Of a stretch of 62,608 nt of DNA, positions 1 to 7,744 are shown one piece after another (the stretch's first letter is position 1; each line of letters opens with the position of its first letter). Made by a program: the position numbers and the translations under genes. The stretch spans positions 1-62,608 of the forward strand of contig CAYQQK010000009.1 of assembly GCA_964420065.1 (NCBI GenBank), read 5' to 3'. This DNA comes from CAYQQK01 sp964420065. Its GTDB lineage: Bacteria > Bacillota > Dethiobacteria > DTU022. The notes under the pieces were generated by a model. The model searched no databases. It was not told the origin of the DNA and was given only the letters and a program-made list of their open reading frames with translations.

Positions 1-68
1 TTAGCTGTCGGTGAGGTTCTCTTAAAAAAACCTACAGTGCCTTGACACGATCGGCGTTTCCGGTTCGC

Positions 69-97
69 TTGACAACATTGGCGGTGATGTTTATAAT
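69..97 (+). promoter_or_regulatory. Consensus sigma-A promoter for the leuS T-box/tRNA-Ala transcript
   Basis: A perfect TTGACA (69-74) and a perfect TATAAT (92-97) are separated by 17 bases. Transcription should start near 104, just before the T-box leader. No other promoter of this quality lies between here and leuS, so the leader, the embedded tRNA and leuS probably share this start. A second TTGACA at 43-48 has no matching -10. Confidence 0.85.
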
Positions 98-310
98 AAA
101 AACGTTATCTAATCGTAATCAAATAATTCGATGAAGGGGAGTAGTACGCGGTCATAACAGCCCTTCTAGAGAGCCGGCGGCTGGTGCAAGTCGGCAGGGC
201 CGGCTGCCGAACTCACCCCGGAGAAACAGCGGTGACCGGGTCCCGCCGGGGCGCGTAGCTGCTGCCGCTTCAGCCGGCGTTAAGGGCGCAGAGAGGGTAA
301 CAGAGCACGT

Positions 311-386
311 GGGGCTGTGGCGCAGGTGGGAGCGCGCTTCCTTGGCATGGAAGAGGCCGCGGGTTCGACTCCCGCCAGCTCCACCA
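311..386 (+). tRNA. tRNA-Ala(GGC), embedded in the leuS T-box leader
   Basis: This is a complete 76-nt cloverleaf with encoded CCA. The acceptor stem GGGGCTG pairs with CAGCTCC and contains G3:U70, the alanine identity pair. The D stem is GCGC/GCGC. The anticodon stem is CTTCC/GGAAG with loop TTGGCAT, so the anticodon is GGC (codon GCC). The T stem is GCGGG/CCCGC with loop TTCGACT. Position 73 is A, followed by CCA at 384-386. No stem is broken, so it looks functional rather than a pseudo-tRNA. It lies after the T-box stem I region and ends 19 bases before the T-box sequence, on the same strand and presumably in the same transcript as leuS. Confidence 0.95.
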
Positions 387-420
387 TACGCTTTCTTACC
401 AAACGAGGGTGGTACCGCGG

Positions 421-455
421 AAAAATCCGTCCCTTTACGGGCGGTTTTTCTTTTT
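421..455 (+). terminator. Intrinsic terminator of the leuS T-box leader
   Basis: An A-run and CCGTCC pair with GGGCGG and a T-run around a CTTTAC loop, followed by more T residues to about 455. The hairpin starts right after the T-box sequence, which would form the competing antiterminator. An open frame starting at 409 reads through this hairpin and is not the real leuS start. Confidence 0.85.
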
Positions 456-489
456 CCGTAGGTGCTTCCGGTGGAGGTGTCCAGGTTTC

Positions 490-2982
490 GTGCTAGAGTA
501 CAATCCCCACGAAATAGAACCCAGGTGGCAGGCAGTTTGGAAACAGGAGGATCTTTACCGCGCTGCAGCTGATCCGGTGCGACCGAAATATTATGTACTG
601 GAAATGTTCCCCTATCCCTCCGGAAAGTTGCACATGGGGCATATGCGCGTCTATTCCATCGGTGATGTGCTGGCGCGTTACCTGCGTATGCGTGGCTACA
701 ACGTTTTGCATCCGATGGGCTGGGATGCCTTTGGTATGCCGGCGGAAAATGCGGCGATCAAACACCGGGTTAACCCGGTCCAGTGGACCGAGCAAAACAT
801 TGCTTTGATGAAGGCCCAACAAAATCGCCTAGGGATCAGCTACGATTGGAATCGGGAAGTAAACACCTGTTCGCCGGAATATTACCGTTGGACCCAGTGG
901 CTTTTTCTCCTGCTGTACCGGCGTGGACTGGTTTACAGGAAAAAGGCTGCAGTGAACTGGTGTCCGTGTTGCGAAACGGTGCTGGCCAACGAACAGGTCG
1001 AAACCGGGTGCTGCTGGCGTTGTGCAACCGTGGTGGAACAGCGGGAACTGGAACAGTGGTTTTTACGCATTACCACGTACGCCGAGCGGCTCTTGAATGA
1101 CCTGGATCGCCTTGAGGACTGGCCGGAGCGGGTCAAGATCATGCAAAAGAACTGGATCGGGCGCAGCGAGGGAGCGGAAATTATTTTCAGGGTGAGGGAA
1201 CAGCCGGAGATGGAACTACGCACCTTTACCACCCGGCCGGATACGCTTTTCGGAGTGACCTACATGGTCCTTGCCCCGGAACATCCCCTGCTTCCCATTT
1301 TGGTCAAGGGTACTGCCCGAGAAAACGAAGTGATGGCCTTTGCCGCCCGGATCCGCAAAGAAAGTGAGATTGAACGTACTTCCGCCGATTCGCCCAAAGT
1401 GGGGCTGGCTACCGGGCGTTATGTGGTCAACCCGGTCAACGGAGAAGCGGTGCCGGTACTTGTCGGCAACTACGTGGTTATGGGGTACGGCACCGGGGCA
1501 GTGATGGGTGTGCCGGCACATGATCAACGTGATTTTTTATTTGCTCGTGCCTACGGACTTCCGGTGCGGGTGGTAATCCAGCCTGCCGGTGAATACCTGG
1601 ACGGGCAAACCATGACCGGGGCTTACGAGGGACCCGGGACAATGAGCAATTCCGGATCTTTCAATGGCCTGCCCAATGATGTGGGAGGGCGGCGTATGGT
1701 GACTTCACTTGAAGCCCGGGAACTGGGACGGTTTACCGTGCACTACCGTTTGCGCGATTGGCTCATTTCGCGTCAGCGTTACTGGGGTGCACCCATTCCC
1801 ATTATCTACTGCCCGGCTTGCGGGATCGTTCCTGTCCCCGAGGAAAACTTGCCGGTACAATTGCCCCAAGAAGTAGAGCTTTTCGGTGGCCGGGTATCTT
1901 CGTTGGCCGGATACCCCTCTTTTGTGCAGACCCGGTGCCCTCGGTGTGGGGCACAGGCCCGGCGGGAAACGGACACCATGGATACTTTTGTTTGTTCGTC
2001 ATGGTACTATTTGCGTTATACCAGTCCCCGGGAAAACGCTGTTCCCTTTTCCAGGAAGAAGGCAAACTACTGGATGGCGGTAGATCAGTACATTGGCGGT
2101 ATTGAGCATGCTGTGCTGCACCTGCTTTACTCCCGGTTTTTTACAAAAGTGCTTTTTGACGCCGGTTTGTTGAGGGTGGAGGAACCCTTTACCCGTTTGT
2201 TGGCCCAGGGTATGGTTTACAAAGATGGGGCGAAAATGTCCAAATCCAAGGGGAACGTGGTTACTCCTGACGATATCGTAAAGCGTTATGGGGCTGACAC
2301 CGGACGTCTGTTTATCCTTTTTGCCGCCCCGCCTGAAAAAGATCTGGACTGGAACGAACAGGGGGTTGAAGGCTGTTCCCGTTTTTTAAAACGGGTCTGG
2401 CGTTTGGTACAGGAATGCCGTTCTGTTTTGGATGATGACGATGAACTCGCCCCGGTTTCGGGAAAAGCAGAAAGTGCGCTAACCCGGGCTGTCCACAGTG
2501 CTATCCGTAAGGTTACCGGCGACATCGAAACACGTTTCAGCTTCAATACCGCCATCAGCGCAATTATGGAACTGGTCAATTCTATTTATGCCTATCGCCA
2601 AAAGGCGGGGAATGATGCGCGGGTGCACCGGGATGCTTTGCGGGAGTCACTTGATACTGTGGCGTTGCTGCTTGCTCCTTTTGCGCCGCATTTTGCCGAG
2701 GAAACCTGGCACTGCCTTGGGCATAGCGATAGCGTACACCGACAACCCTGGCCTGGGTATCGTGAAGAAACTTTAAAGGTAGACGAGGTTGAAATAGCGG
2801 TACAGATCAACGGCAAGGTTCGCGGACGGCTTACAATACCGGCGGGTGCTACCGGTGAGGAGATGGCCGCCGCCGCCCGCGCTCATGACCGGATCAGTGC
2901 CCTTTTATCCGGCCATGAAGTGCTCAAAACCGTTGCCGTTCCCGACAAATTAATTTCCTTTAAGATCAAAGATGGGACTTGA
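490..2982 (+). CDS. leuS: Leucyl-tRNA synthetase
   Basis: This class I synthetase charges tRNA-Leu in the cytoplasm. The product is about 830 residues, the usual bacterial size. It starts at GTG 490 (LEYNPHEIEPRWQ), 12 bases after GGAGG at 473-477; an in-frame extension to 409 would translate the T-box terminator. The HIGH-type motif HMGH is at about residues 48-51. A zinc-type cysteine cluster (CPCC, then CCWRC) follows near residues 160-180, then the CP1 editing region. The KMSKS motif lies near residue 590. The leucine T-box upstream agrees with the function, and a hairpin with a T-run follows the stop. Confidence 0.97.
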   Translation: MLEYNPHEIEPRWQAVWKQEDLYRAAADPVRPKYYVLEMFPYPSGKLHMGHMRVYSIGDVLARYLRMRGYNVLHPMGWDAFGMPAENAAIKHRVNPVQWTEQNIALMKAQQNRLGISYDWNREVNTCSPEYYRWTQWLFLLLYRRGLVYRKKAAVNWCPCCETVLANEQVETGCCWRCATVVEQRELEQWFLRITTYAERLLNDLDRLEDWPERVKIMQKNWIGRSEGAEIIFRVREQPEMELRTFTTRPDTLFGVTYMVLAPEHPLLPILVKGTARENEVMAFAARIRKESEIERTSADSPKVGLATGRYVVNPVNGEAVPVLVGNYVVMGYGTGAVMGVPAHDQRDFLFARAYGLPVRVVIQPAGEYLDGQTMTGAYEGPGTMSNSGSFNGLPNDVGGRRMVTSLEARELGRFTVHYRLRDWLISRQRYWGAPIPIIYCPACGIVPVPEENLPVQLPQEVELFGGRVSSLAGYPSFVQTRCPRCGAQARRETDTMDTFVCSSWYYLRYTSPRENAVPFSRKKANYWMAVDQYIGGIEHAVLHLLYSRFFTKVLFDAGLLRVEEPFTRLLAQGMVYKDGAKMSKSKGNVVTPDDIVKRYGADTGRLFILFAAPPEKDLDWNEQGVEGCSRFLKRVWRLVQECRSVLDDDDELAPVSGKAESALTRAVHSAIRKVTGDIETRFSFNTAISAIMELVNSIYAYRQKAGNDARVHRDALRESLDTVALLLAPFAPHFAEETWHCLGHSDSVHRQPWPGYREETLKVDEVEIAVQINGKVRGRLTIPAGATGEEMAAAARAHDRISALLSGHEVLKTVAVPDKLISFKIKDGT

Positions 2983-3001
2983 AACATACGTGCTCCCGGG
3001 G

Positions 3002-3030
3002 AGTAGCAATATGATCAACGCTACTTTTTT
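3002..3030 (+). terminator. Intrinsic terminator after leuS
   Basis: AGTAGC (3002-3007) pairs with GCTACT (3020-3025) and the hairpin runs directly into six T residues (3025-3030). It lies 20 bases after the leuS stop. Confidence 0.7.
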
Positions 3031-3123
3031 GATTCAAGGTCCCCGGGGTAGCGTTCTTTTCGGTTTATCGGTAACTTGTATGGCTGATTGCAGCAATAAT
3101 GATAGGGAAAGGAAGGGGTGGTC

Positions 3124-3558
3124 TTGTTGGGCGGAGAAAAAACGGTGGAGCAGGAACAGGAAATTGTGCTAACCAAAACGGAAACCGAAGCGGATAGCGT
3201 GCGTATTTCTCCCGAGGTAATCGGTATTGTCGCCGGCATTGCCGCAAGCGAGGTAGCCGGCATCGCCGGTATGAGTGCCGGTTTGGTTGGGGGTATTGCT
3301 GAAAAACTGGGGCGGAAAGATCTTTCCAAGGGGATCAAGGTGCATCAGGATGAGGAAAAAATCAGGCTTGAGATCAATATCATCATCGAATACGGTGCTA
3401 AAATTCCTGAAATAACCCGGGCCTTGAGGGATTCCGTCCGCCGGTCGGTGGAAAATACGACCGGGTTGGAAGTAACAGCGATCAATATCCATGTCCAGGG
3501 CCTCTATTTGCCCAGGGAGGAAAAGAAAGATGAGGTCCCCCTCCCCGCGGAGGAGTAG
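3124..3558 (+). CDS. Asp23/Gls24 family envelope-stress protein
   Basis: A protein of about 144 residues of the Asp23 (alkaline shock) family, common in Bacillota as a membrane-associated or cytosolic envelope-stress protein of uncertain biochemistry. The typical pattern is present: ISPEVIGIVAGIAASEVAGI early, a central VEINIIIEYGAKIPEI-type strand region, and a TGLEVTAINIHVQGL-type end. The frame opens at GTG 3118, but this sits on the GGAAGGGG ribosome site (3111-3118), so TTG 3124 is the better start. The gene is monocistronic, between two hairpin terminators. Confidence 0.85.
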   Translation: MLGGEKTVEQEQEIVLTKTETEADSVRISPEVIGIVAGIAASEVAGIAGMSAGLVGGIAEKLGRKDLSKGIKVHQDEEKIRLEINIIIEYGAKIPEITRALRDSVRRSVENTTGLEVTAINIHVQGLYLPREEKKDEVPLPAEE

Positions 3559-3579
3559 GAAATACCCGGTTTTCCATTT

Positions 3580-3607
3580 CCCTCGGAGTTTTCCTCCGGG
3601 GGTTTTT
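3580..3607 (+). terminator. Intrinsic terminator after the Asp23 gene
   Basis: CCCTCGGAG (3580-3588) pairs with CTCCGGGGG (3594-3602) with one T-G wobble and a five-base loop, followed by TTTTT. Confidence 0.8.
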
Positions 3608-3718
3608 CATTTTCCCCAAGAAAAAACGAGTATTATGGCCAGAGGTGCGCTGTGTGAGCAGGAACAGGAAACTAAATGTCGAAATCAAACCCCAATTGAA
3701 TCAGGGAGTGGAGCCGGA

Positions 3719-4285
3719 TTGCACTCTTTGACGCCACGGGAAAAAATCATCCTGGGGGTGCTGGTGCTACTGCTGGCCGGAGGTACGATATGGCAGTTCT
3801 GGAAGCCGGCCGGGCGGGAAAGGGAAATCATCTTTAATGATGATATACTCACCGGCGATATAACCAGTACGACGGAAACCGAAATGCTGGTGGTGCATTT
3901 GGTCGGTTGCGTGGCCAACCCCGGGGTTTACAGGCTTCCAGCCGGCGCCCGGGTCCACGAGTTACTGGATCTGGCCGGGGGCGTTTTACCCGAAGCAGAC
4001 CTTGAAAATGGGATTAACCTTGCGCGCCCACTTTTTGATGGGGAGCAGGTGGTCGTCTACCGGGCCGGGGAAGTAAAGCCTCAGGGAAACGGAAAAGTGA
4101 ATATCAACCATGCCACCATCGCCGAGCTGACCCAATTACCCGGCATCGGGGAAACCAGGGCCCGGCAGATTGTCGAACACCGGGATAAGCATGGTTATTT
4201 TACCGAATTGACGCAAATCATGGAGGTCAGCGGCATCGGCGAAGGGATATTCAGCAATATCAAGGATCACATTACCATTTACTAG
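3719..4285 (+). CDS. comEA: ComEA-type DNA-binding competence protein
   Basis: ComEA binds incoming DNA outside the membrane during transformation and passes it to ComEC. From TTG 3719 (GGGAGTGGAG lies 6 bases upstream) the product is 188 residues. It has a short basic start, one membrane helix at about 9-23, a SLBB-type domain at about 57-115 (HLVGCVANPGVY) and two helix-hairpin-helix motifs at about 126-188 (LPGIGETRA and VSGIGEGIF). The frame is open back to 3491, and ATG 3635 is another possible start, but it has no ribosome site and would put about 28 residues before the usual N-terminus. comEC lies 17 kb downstream instead of adjacent. Confidence 0.88.
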   Translation: MHSLTPREKIILGVLVLLLAGGTIWQFWKPAGREREIIFNDDILTGDITSTTETEMLVVHLVGCVANPGVYRLPAGARVHELLDLAGGVLPEADLENGINLARPLFDGEQVVVYRAGEVKPQGNGKVNINHATIAELTQLPGIGETRARQIVEHRDKHGYFTELTQIMEVSGIGEGIFSNIKDHITIY

Positions 4286-4501
4286 GACCGGCCTTGCCAT
4301 TATTCGTAATCAGGTTTCTTGCCATTGATTGGAAAAGGTTGCCCCTAAGCCGGCACTATTTCCAGTGGATCGTTGTCAAATAGCTTAGCCTGCACCTCCG
4401 AGGATCTTATTTGTTTTCGTTCGATCGATACCGAACCGGAACTCTCCATTTCCCGGGAAATATTGACCTCCCCCCGGACTGAAATCCTTTAGCGCCTTTG
4501 T

Positions 4502-5755
4502 TCATTTCCACGACTGCAGGTAATCTTGCTGCTCAATGGTAAGTCGATCGATGTCAAGGCCCAGGGTTTCAAGTTTCAACCGGGCGATTCGCCGGTCGAT
4601 CTCTGCGGGCAGAGGGATTACCTCCCGGGGTAGCGGCTCCCGGTTTTGCCACAAGTGCAGCAAAGCCAAAAACTGGACAGCAAATGAAAGATCCATGATC
4701 TCGGCCGGATGGCCATCTCCGGCGGCCAAATTTACCAGGCGTCCTTCTCCCAACAGGTAAAGGCGACGCCCGTCGGGAAAACGGAAAGCCTCGATGTTTC
4801 GGCGCGGCCTTTCTACAGCCCCGGCCATTTTCTGCAGGGCGACCGTATCGATCTCAACGTCAAAGTGACCGGCGTTGGCCAGGATAACCCCATCTTTCAT
4901 CAGTGAAAAGTGGGATGCATCGATAATAGCGTTGCATCCGGTGACGGTAATAAAAATATCCCCCCTTGAGGCCGCTTCTTTCATCGGCATCACCGCATAT
5001 CCTTCCACGGCTGCTTCAAGGGCCCGGACCGGATCGACTTCGGTCACAATTACCTGCGCGCCCAGGCCCCGGGCGCGCAAGGCCACCCCCCGGCCGCACC
5101 AGCCATAACCGGCCACCACCACTGTTTTTCCGGCAATCAACAGATTGGTGGTGCGCATGATCCCGTCCCATACGGATTGGCCGGTGCCGTAGCGGTTGTC
5201 GAACAAATACTTGCAGCGGGCATCGTTCACGGCGATAACTGGAAAGGCCAGCGCCCCGGCCCGGGCCTGGGCGCGAAGACGGTTCAGTCCGGTTGTGGTT
5301 TCTTCGGTTGAACCACGTACCGCAGGAAGCAGGCCGATCCGTTCGCCGTGCAGCATTGTAATCAAATCGGCCCCATCGTCCAAAAGCAGGTTCGGTTCCA
5401 GGGCCAGGGTCTGGCGCAGGTGCCGGTCGTACTCGGGCGGGGTGGCGCCATGCCAGGCATGCACGTTTACCCCGGCTTCGGCCAGGGCGGCGGCTACCGC
5501 ATCCTGGGTCGAAAGGGGATTGCTGCCGCAGGCGGCGACCTGCGCCCCGCAGCGCTTCAACAGCAGTGCCAGCCGGGCTGTTTTTGCTTCAAGATGAATG
5601 CACAGGGCAATGCGGGCGCCCACAAGGGGTTTTCCGGGGATTGTTTTTTCCTCCAACCGGCGTAAAACCGGCATGTGTGCCTCGGCCCAGGCGATGCGCC
5701 GGCGCCCTTCGGGAGCCAGGCTAGGATCGCGGATCGTACAGGTATTTGTATTCAT
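4502..5755 (-). CDS. ahcY: Adenosylhomocysteinase (S-adenosylhomocysteine hydrolase)
   Basis: This NAD-dependent enzyme cleaves S-adenosylhomocysteine to adenosine and homocysteine, removing the by-product of methyl transfer. The 417-residue form lacks the longer insertions of animal enzymes. Visible elements include H54, DDGAD (126-130), EETTTG (151-156), K182/D186/N187 in KYLFDNRYG and the NAD motif GYGWCGRG (216-223). The start at ATG 5755 has AAGGAG upstream; a frame extension to 5842 has no support. Some relatives act on S-inosylhomocysteine, so exact substrate preference is open. It is divergent from pdp. Confidence 0.93.
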   Translation of the reverse strand: MNTNTCTIRDPSLAPEGRRRIAWAEAHMPVLRRLEEKTIPGKPLVGARIALCIHLEAKTARLALLLKRCGAQVAACGSNPLSTQDAVAAALAEAGVNVHAWHGATPPEYDRHLRQTLALEPNLLLDDGADLITMLHGERIGLLPAVRGSTEETTTGLNRLRAQARAGALAFPVIAVNDARCKYLFDNRYGTGQSVWDGIMRTTNLLIAGKTVVVAGYGWCGRGVALRARGLGAQVIVTEVDPVRALEAAVEGYAVMPMKEAASRGDIFITVTGCNAIIDASHFSLMKDGVILANAGHFDVEIDTVALQKMAGAVERPRRNIEAFRFPDGRRLYLLGEGRLVNLAAGDGHPAEIMDLSFAVQFLALLHLWQNREPLPREVIPLPAEIDRRIARLKLETLGLDIDRLTIEQQDYLQSWK

Positions 5756-5935
5756 GGACGGCGGTCTCCTTTCGGTGTCTCGCTTCAATAAAGATTTTCG
5801 GGATCGAAACCCTGAATCCTGTTCGGTGTTTCCTTCCGGCATGGTTTACTTTTGGCCGGGCCGACTTTCTTTATGCTGCCGCGGCAGGGATCCGTCCCGG
5901 CGCGGTGAATTTTTCAGGAAACAGGACGGAACGAT

Positions 5936-7267
5936 ATGCGCGCCTATGACCTGATTTTGAAAAAACGAAACGGCCGGGAATTTTCCCCGGAGGAGATCGT
6001 TTACCTGGTTGACGGCTATGCTGGGGGAAATATCCCCGACTACCAGATGGCCGCTCTAGCCATGGCTATTTATTTTCGGGGCATGACCGAAACCGAAACG
6101 CTGCACATGACTTATGCCATGATGCGTTCCGGGGAAACCCTTTCCCTGGAACATATCCCTGGAATCAAAGTTGATAAGCACAGTACCGGCGGGGTCGGTG
6201 ATACCACGACCCTGGTGCTGGCCCCCCTGGTGGCTGCAGCGGGGGTGCCGGTAGTGAAATTGGCCGGGCGCAGCCTGGGTCATACCGGGGGCACCGTGGA
6301 CAAGTTTGAATCCATCCCGGGTTTCCGCTGCAACCTTGACGCCGCTGAAATGCGGGAGGCGGTGCGCCGGGTTGGGGTGGTTGTAACCGGCCAATCCGGC
6401 AGTCTCGTTCCGGCCGACCAAAAGCTCTATGCCCTGCGAGATGCTACCGCGACCGTGGACAGTCTTCCCCTGATCGCGGCCAGCATCATGAGCAAGAAAC
6501 TGGCTGCCGGGGCGGACGCCCTGGTGCTCGATGTCAAAGCCGGTGACGGGGCCCTACTGAAAGAAACCGAACGGGCCTTCCGGCTGGCCCGGATCATGGT
6601 CCAGATCGGCCTGAGCGCCGGGCGAGAAACGGTAGCCCTGATCAGCGCCATGGAACAGCCTCTCGGACGGGCGGTCGGAAATGCCCTGGAGGTGGCTGAA
6701 GCCATTGAAACGCTAAAGGGACGCGGTCCCGAAGACCTGGAACGGCTTTGCCTGGCCCTGGGCGGGGAAATGCTTTGCCTCGCGGGAGCTGCCGCAACTG
6801 CCGAAGAGGGGCGTTTGAAACTGGATCATTTGCTGCACAGTGGAGCGGCTTTAAAGAAATTTGGCGCGTTGATCCATTCCCAGGGTGGCGACCCGTCGAT
6901 TTTGGAAAACTCGGCCGGCCTGCCCCGGGCGCCCCGCCGGATCCGGTTGCAATCGAAAAAGCATGGATTTGTGCAAACGGTAACCGCAGCAGCGATCGGC
7001 CGCGCAGCGATGCTTCTGGGGGCGGGGCGGGAAACGAAAGAGGCACCGGTTGATCCCGGTGCGGGTGTGGTCCTGCTTAAAAAAAAGGGCGACATGGTCC
7101 AACCCGGCCAGGTGCTGGCCGAGCTTTATGCCGGTGAAAAGCAATTCGTGGCGATCAAGGAGGCCTGCCGGCTGGTCCGGGAAGCGTACCGAATCGGCAA
7201 TGATCCGGTCACACTCCCGCCCCTAATTTTAGGCTGTGTTGATCGTAACGGAACTCGCACCTTTTAA
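5936..7267 (+). CDS. pdp: Pyrimidine-nucleoside phosphorylase
   Basis: A phosphorylase of the thymidine/pyrimidine-nucleoside family, 443 residues, splitting uridine and thymidine to base and (deoxy)ribose-1-phosphate. The phosphate-binding motif KHSTGGVGD is at 81-89 and GRSLGHTGGT at 111-120. The C-terminal alpha/beta domain carries KHGFVQTVTA and a PVDPGAGVVLLKKKGD lipoyl-like segment. The start is ATG 5936 with CAGGA upstream. The end of the coding region runs up against the mscS remnant on the opposite strand. Confidence 0.93.
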   Translation: MRAYDLILKKRNGREFSPEEIVYLVDGYAGGNIPDYQMAALAMAIYFRGMTETETLHMTYAMMRSGETLSLEHIPGIKVDKHSTGGVGDTTTLVLAPLVAAAGVPVVKLAGRSLGHTGGTVDKFESIPGFRCNLDAAEMREAVRRVGVVVTGQSGSLVPADQKLYALRDATATVDSLPLIAASIMSKKLAAGADALVLDVKAGDGALLKETERAFRLARIMVQIGLSAGRETVALISAMEQPLGRAVGNALEVAEAIETLKGRGPEDLERLCLALGGEMLCLAGAAATAEEGRLKLDHLLHSGAALKKFGALIHSQGGDPSILENSAGLPRAPRRIRLQSKKHGFVQTVTAAAIGRAAMLLGAGRETKEAPVDPGAGVVLLKKKGDMVQPGQVLAELYAGEKQFVAIKEACRLVREAYRIGNDPVTLPPLILGCVDRNGTRTF

Positions 7268-7495
7268 AAAACCGGCTGTTCAGCCCTTCTTCCTGAAAAC
7301 GGCGATACAGGGCCAGGTTGATCGCCTGCTGTATATCCATGTAAAGATTGTAATCCGGGTTGGTGACAGAATAGACCACTTCGGAGTGAGTGCGAACTTG
7401 CCGTATTTTTTAAAATGTGCCCGGCCAAAACGCATGCTGTCATGAACCTCGATAATTTCTTGCACCAGGCCAGGGATACGCTCCAATTTGGCCGG
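7262..7495 (-). pseudogene. Remnant of a mechanosensitive channel (MscS family) gene
   Basis: Read on the minus strand, two frames together give the C-terminal cytoplasmic part of an MscS channel. The first frame gives PAKLERIPGLVQEIIEVHDS and then FGRAHFKKYGKFALT. After a one-base loss near 7385 the next frame continues EVVYSVTNPDYNLYMDIQQA and then INLALYRRFQEEG. The membrane part and the final residues are missing: homology breaks off just upstream of PAKLER and the 3' end runs into the pdp stop. It is truncated at both ends with a frameshift, so it is non-functional. Confidence 0.75.
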
Positions 7496-7574
7496 TTGCA
7501 AGAGACCACCGGAACAGGGTATTACCGTACCAAACCGATGTAAAAAAGATCAGCGCAGGCGAATCATAGCAATT

Positions 7575-7597
7575 CCGGTTTGATACTGTCAAACCGG
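7575..7597. repeat. Inverted repeat, possible terminator
   Basis: CCGGTTTGA (7575-7583) and TCAAACCGG (7589-7597) form a perfect 9-bp stem with loop TACTG. GGGTTTTA follows, so on the plus strand this could be a weak terminator downstream of pdp. An operator role is also possible. Confidence 0.5.
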
Positions 7598-7658
7598 TCG
7601 GGTTTTACCGTGACCGGGATTCAATGATTTGGTAATTCGGGGTTCCGGGCTGGGGTTT

Positions 7659-7687
7659 TTGCCAAAGGGCATGGTATGCGTTACAAT
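7659..7687 (+). promoter_or_regulatory. Sigma-A-type promoter for the UPF0182 gene
   Basis: TTGCCA (7659-7664) and TACAAT (7682-7687) are 17 bases apart, each one base off consensus. The start codon of the next gene is 58 bases downstream. Confidence 0.6.
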
Positions 7688-7744
7688 GTCCATTAAAGCA
7701 AGCCTGCCGGATCTGATCCGGCCTTTGATAACGGAGGTGAACCG

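Larger units (their letters stand above)
104..455 (+). promoter_or_regulatory. Leucine T-box leader of leuS, interrupted by a tRNA gene
   Basis: The leader has the T-box landmarks in order. The stem I 5' motif GGGGAGTAGTA is near 137-147 and AGAGAGCC is at 168-175. The specifier segment GAA-CTC-ACC is at 209-217, with CTC (leucine) at 212-214. The T-box sequence AGGGTGGTACCGCG is at 406-419, followed by an intrinsic terminator at 421-455. The family senses uncharged tRNA: the specifier reads the anticodon and the TGGT bulge (410-413) pairs with the tRNA ACCA end, which favours antitermination. The CTC specifier matches the downstream leuS. The region where stem III is usually found is occupied by a complete tRNA-Ala gene (311-386). 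Confidence 0.9.

Noticed and set aside
409..489. In-frame upstream extension of leuS starting in the T-box sequence
   Set aside because: It translates the antiterminator/terminator and has no ribosome site; GTG 490 has GGAGG at a workable distance.
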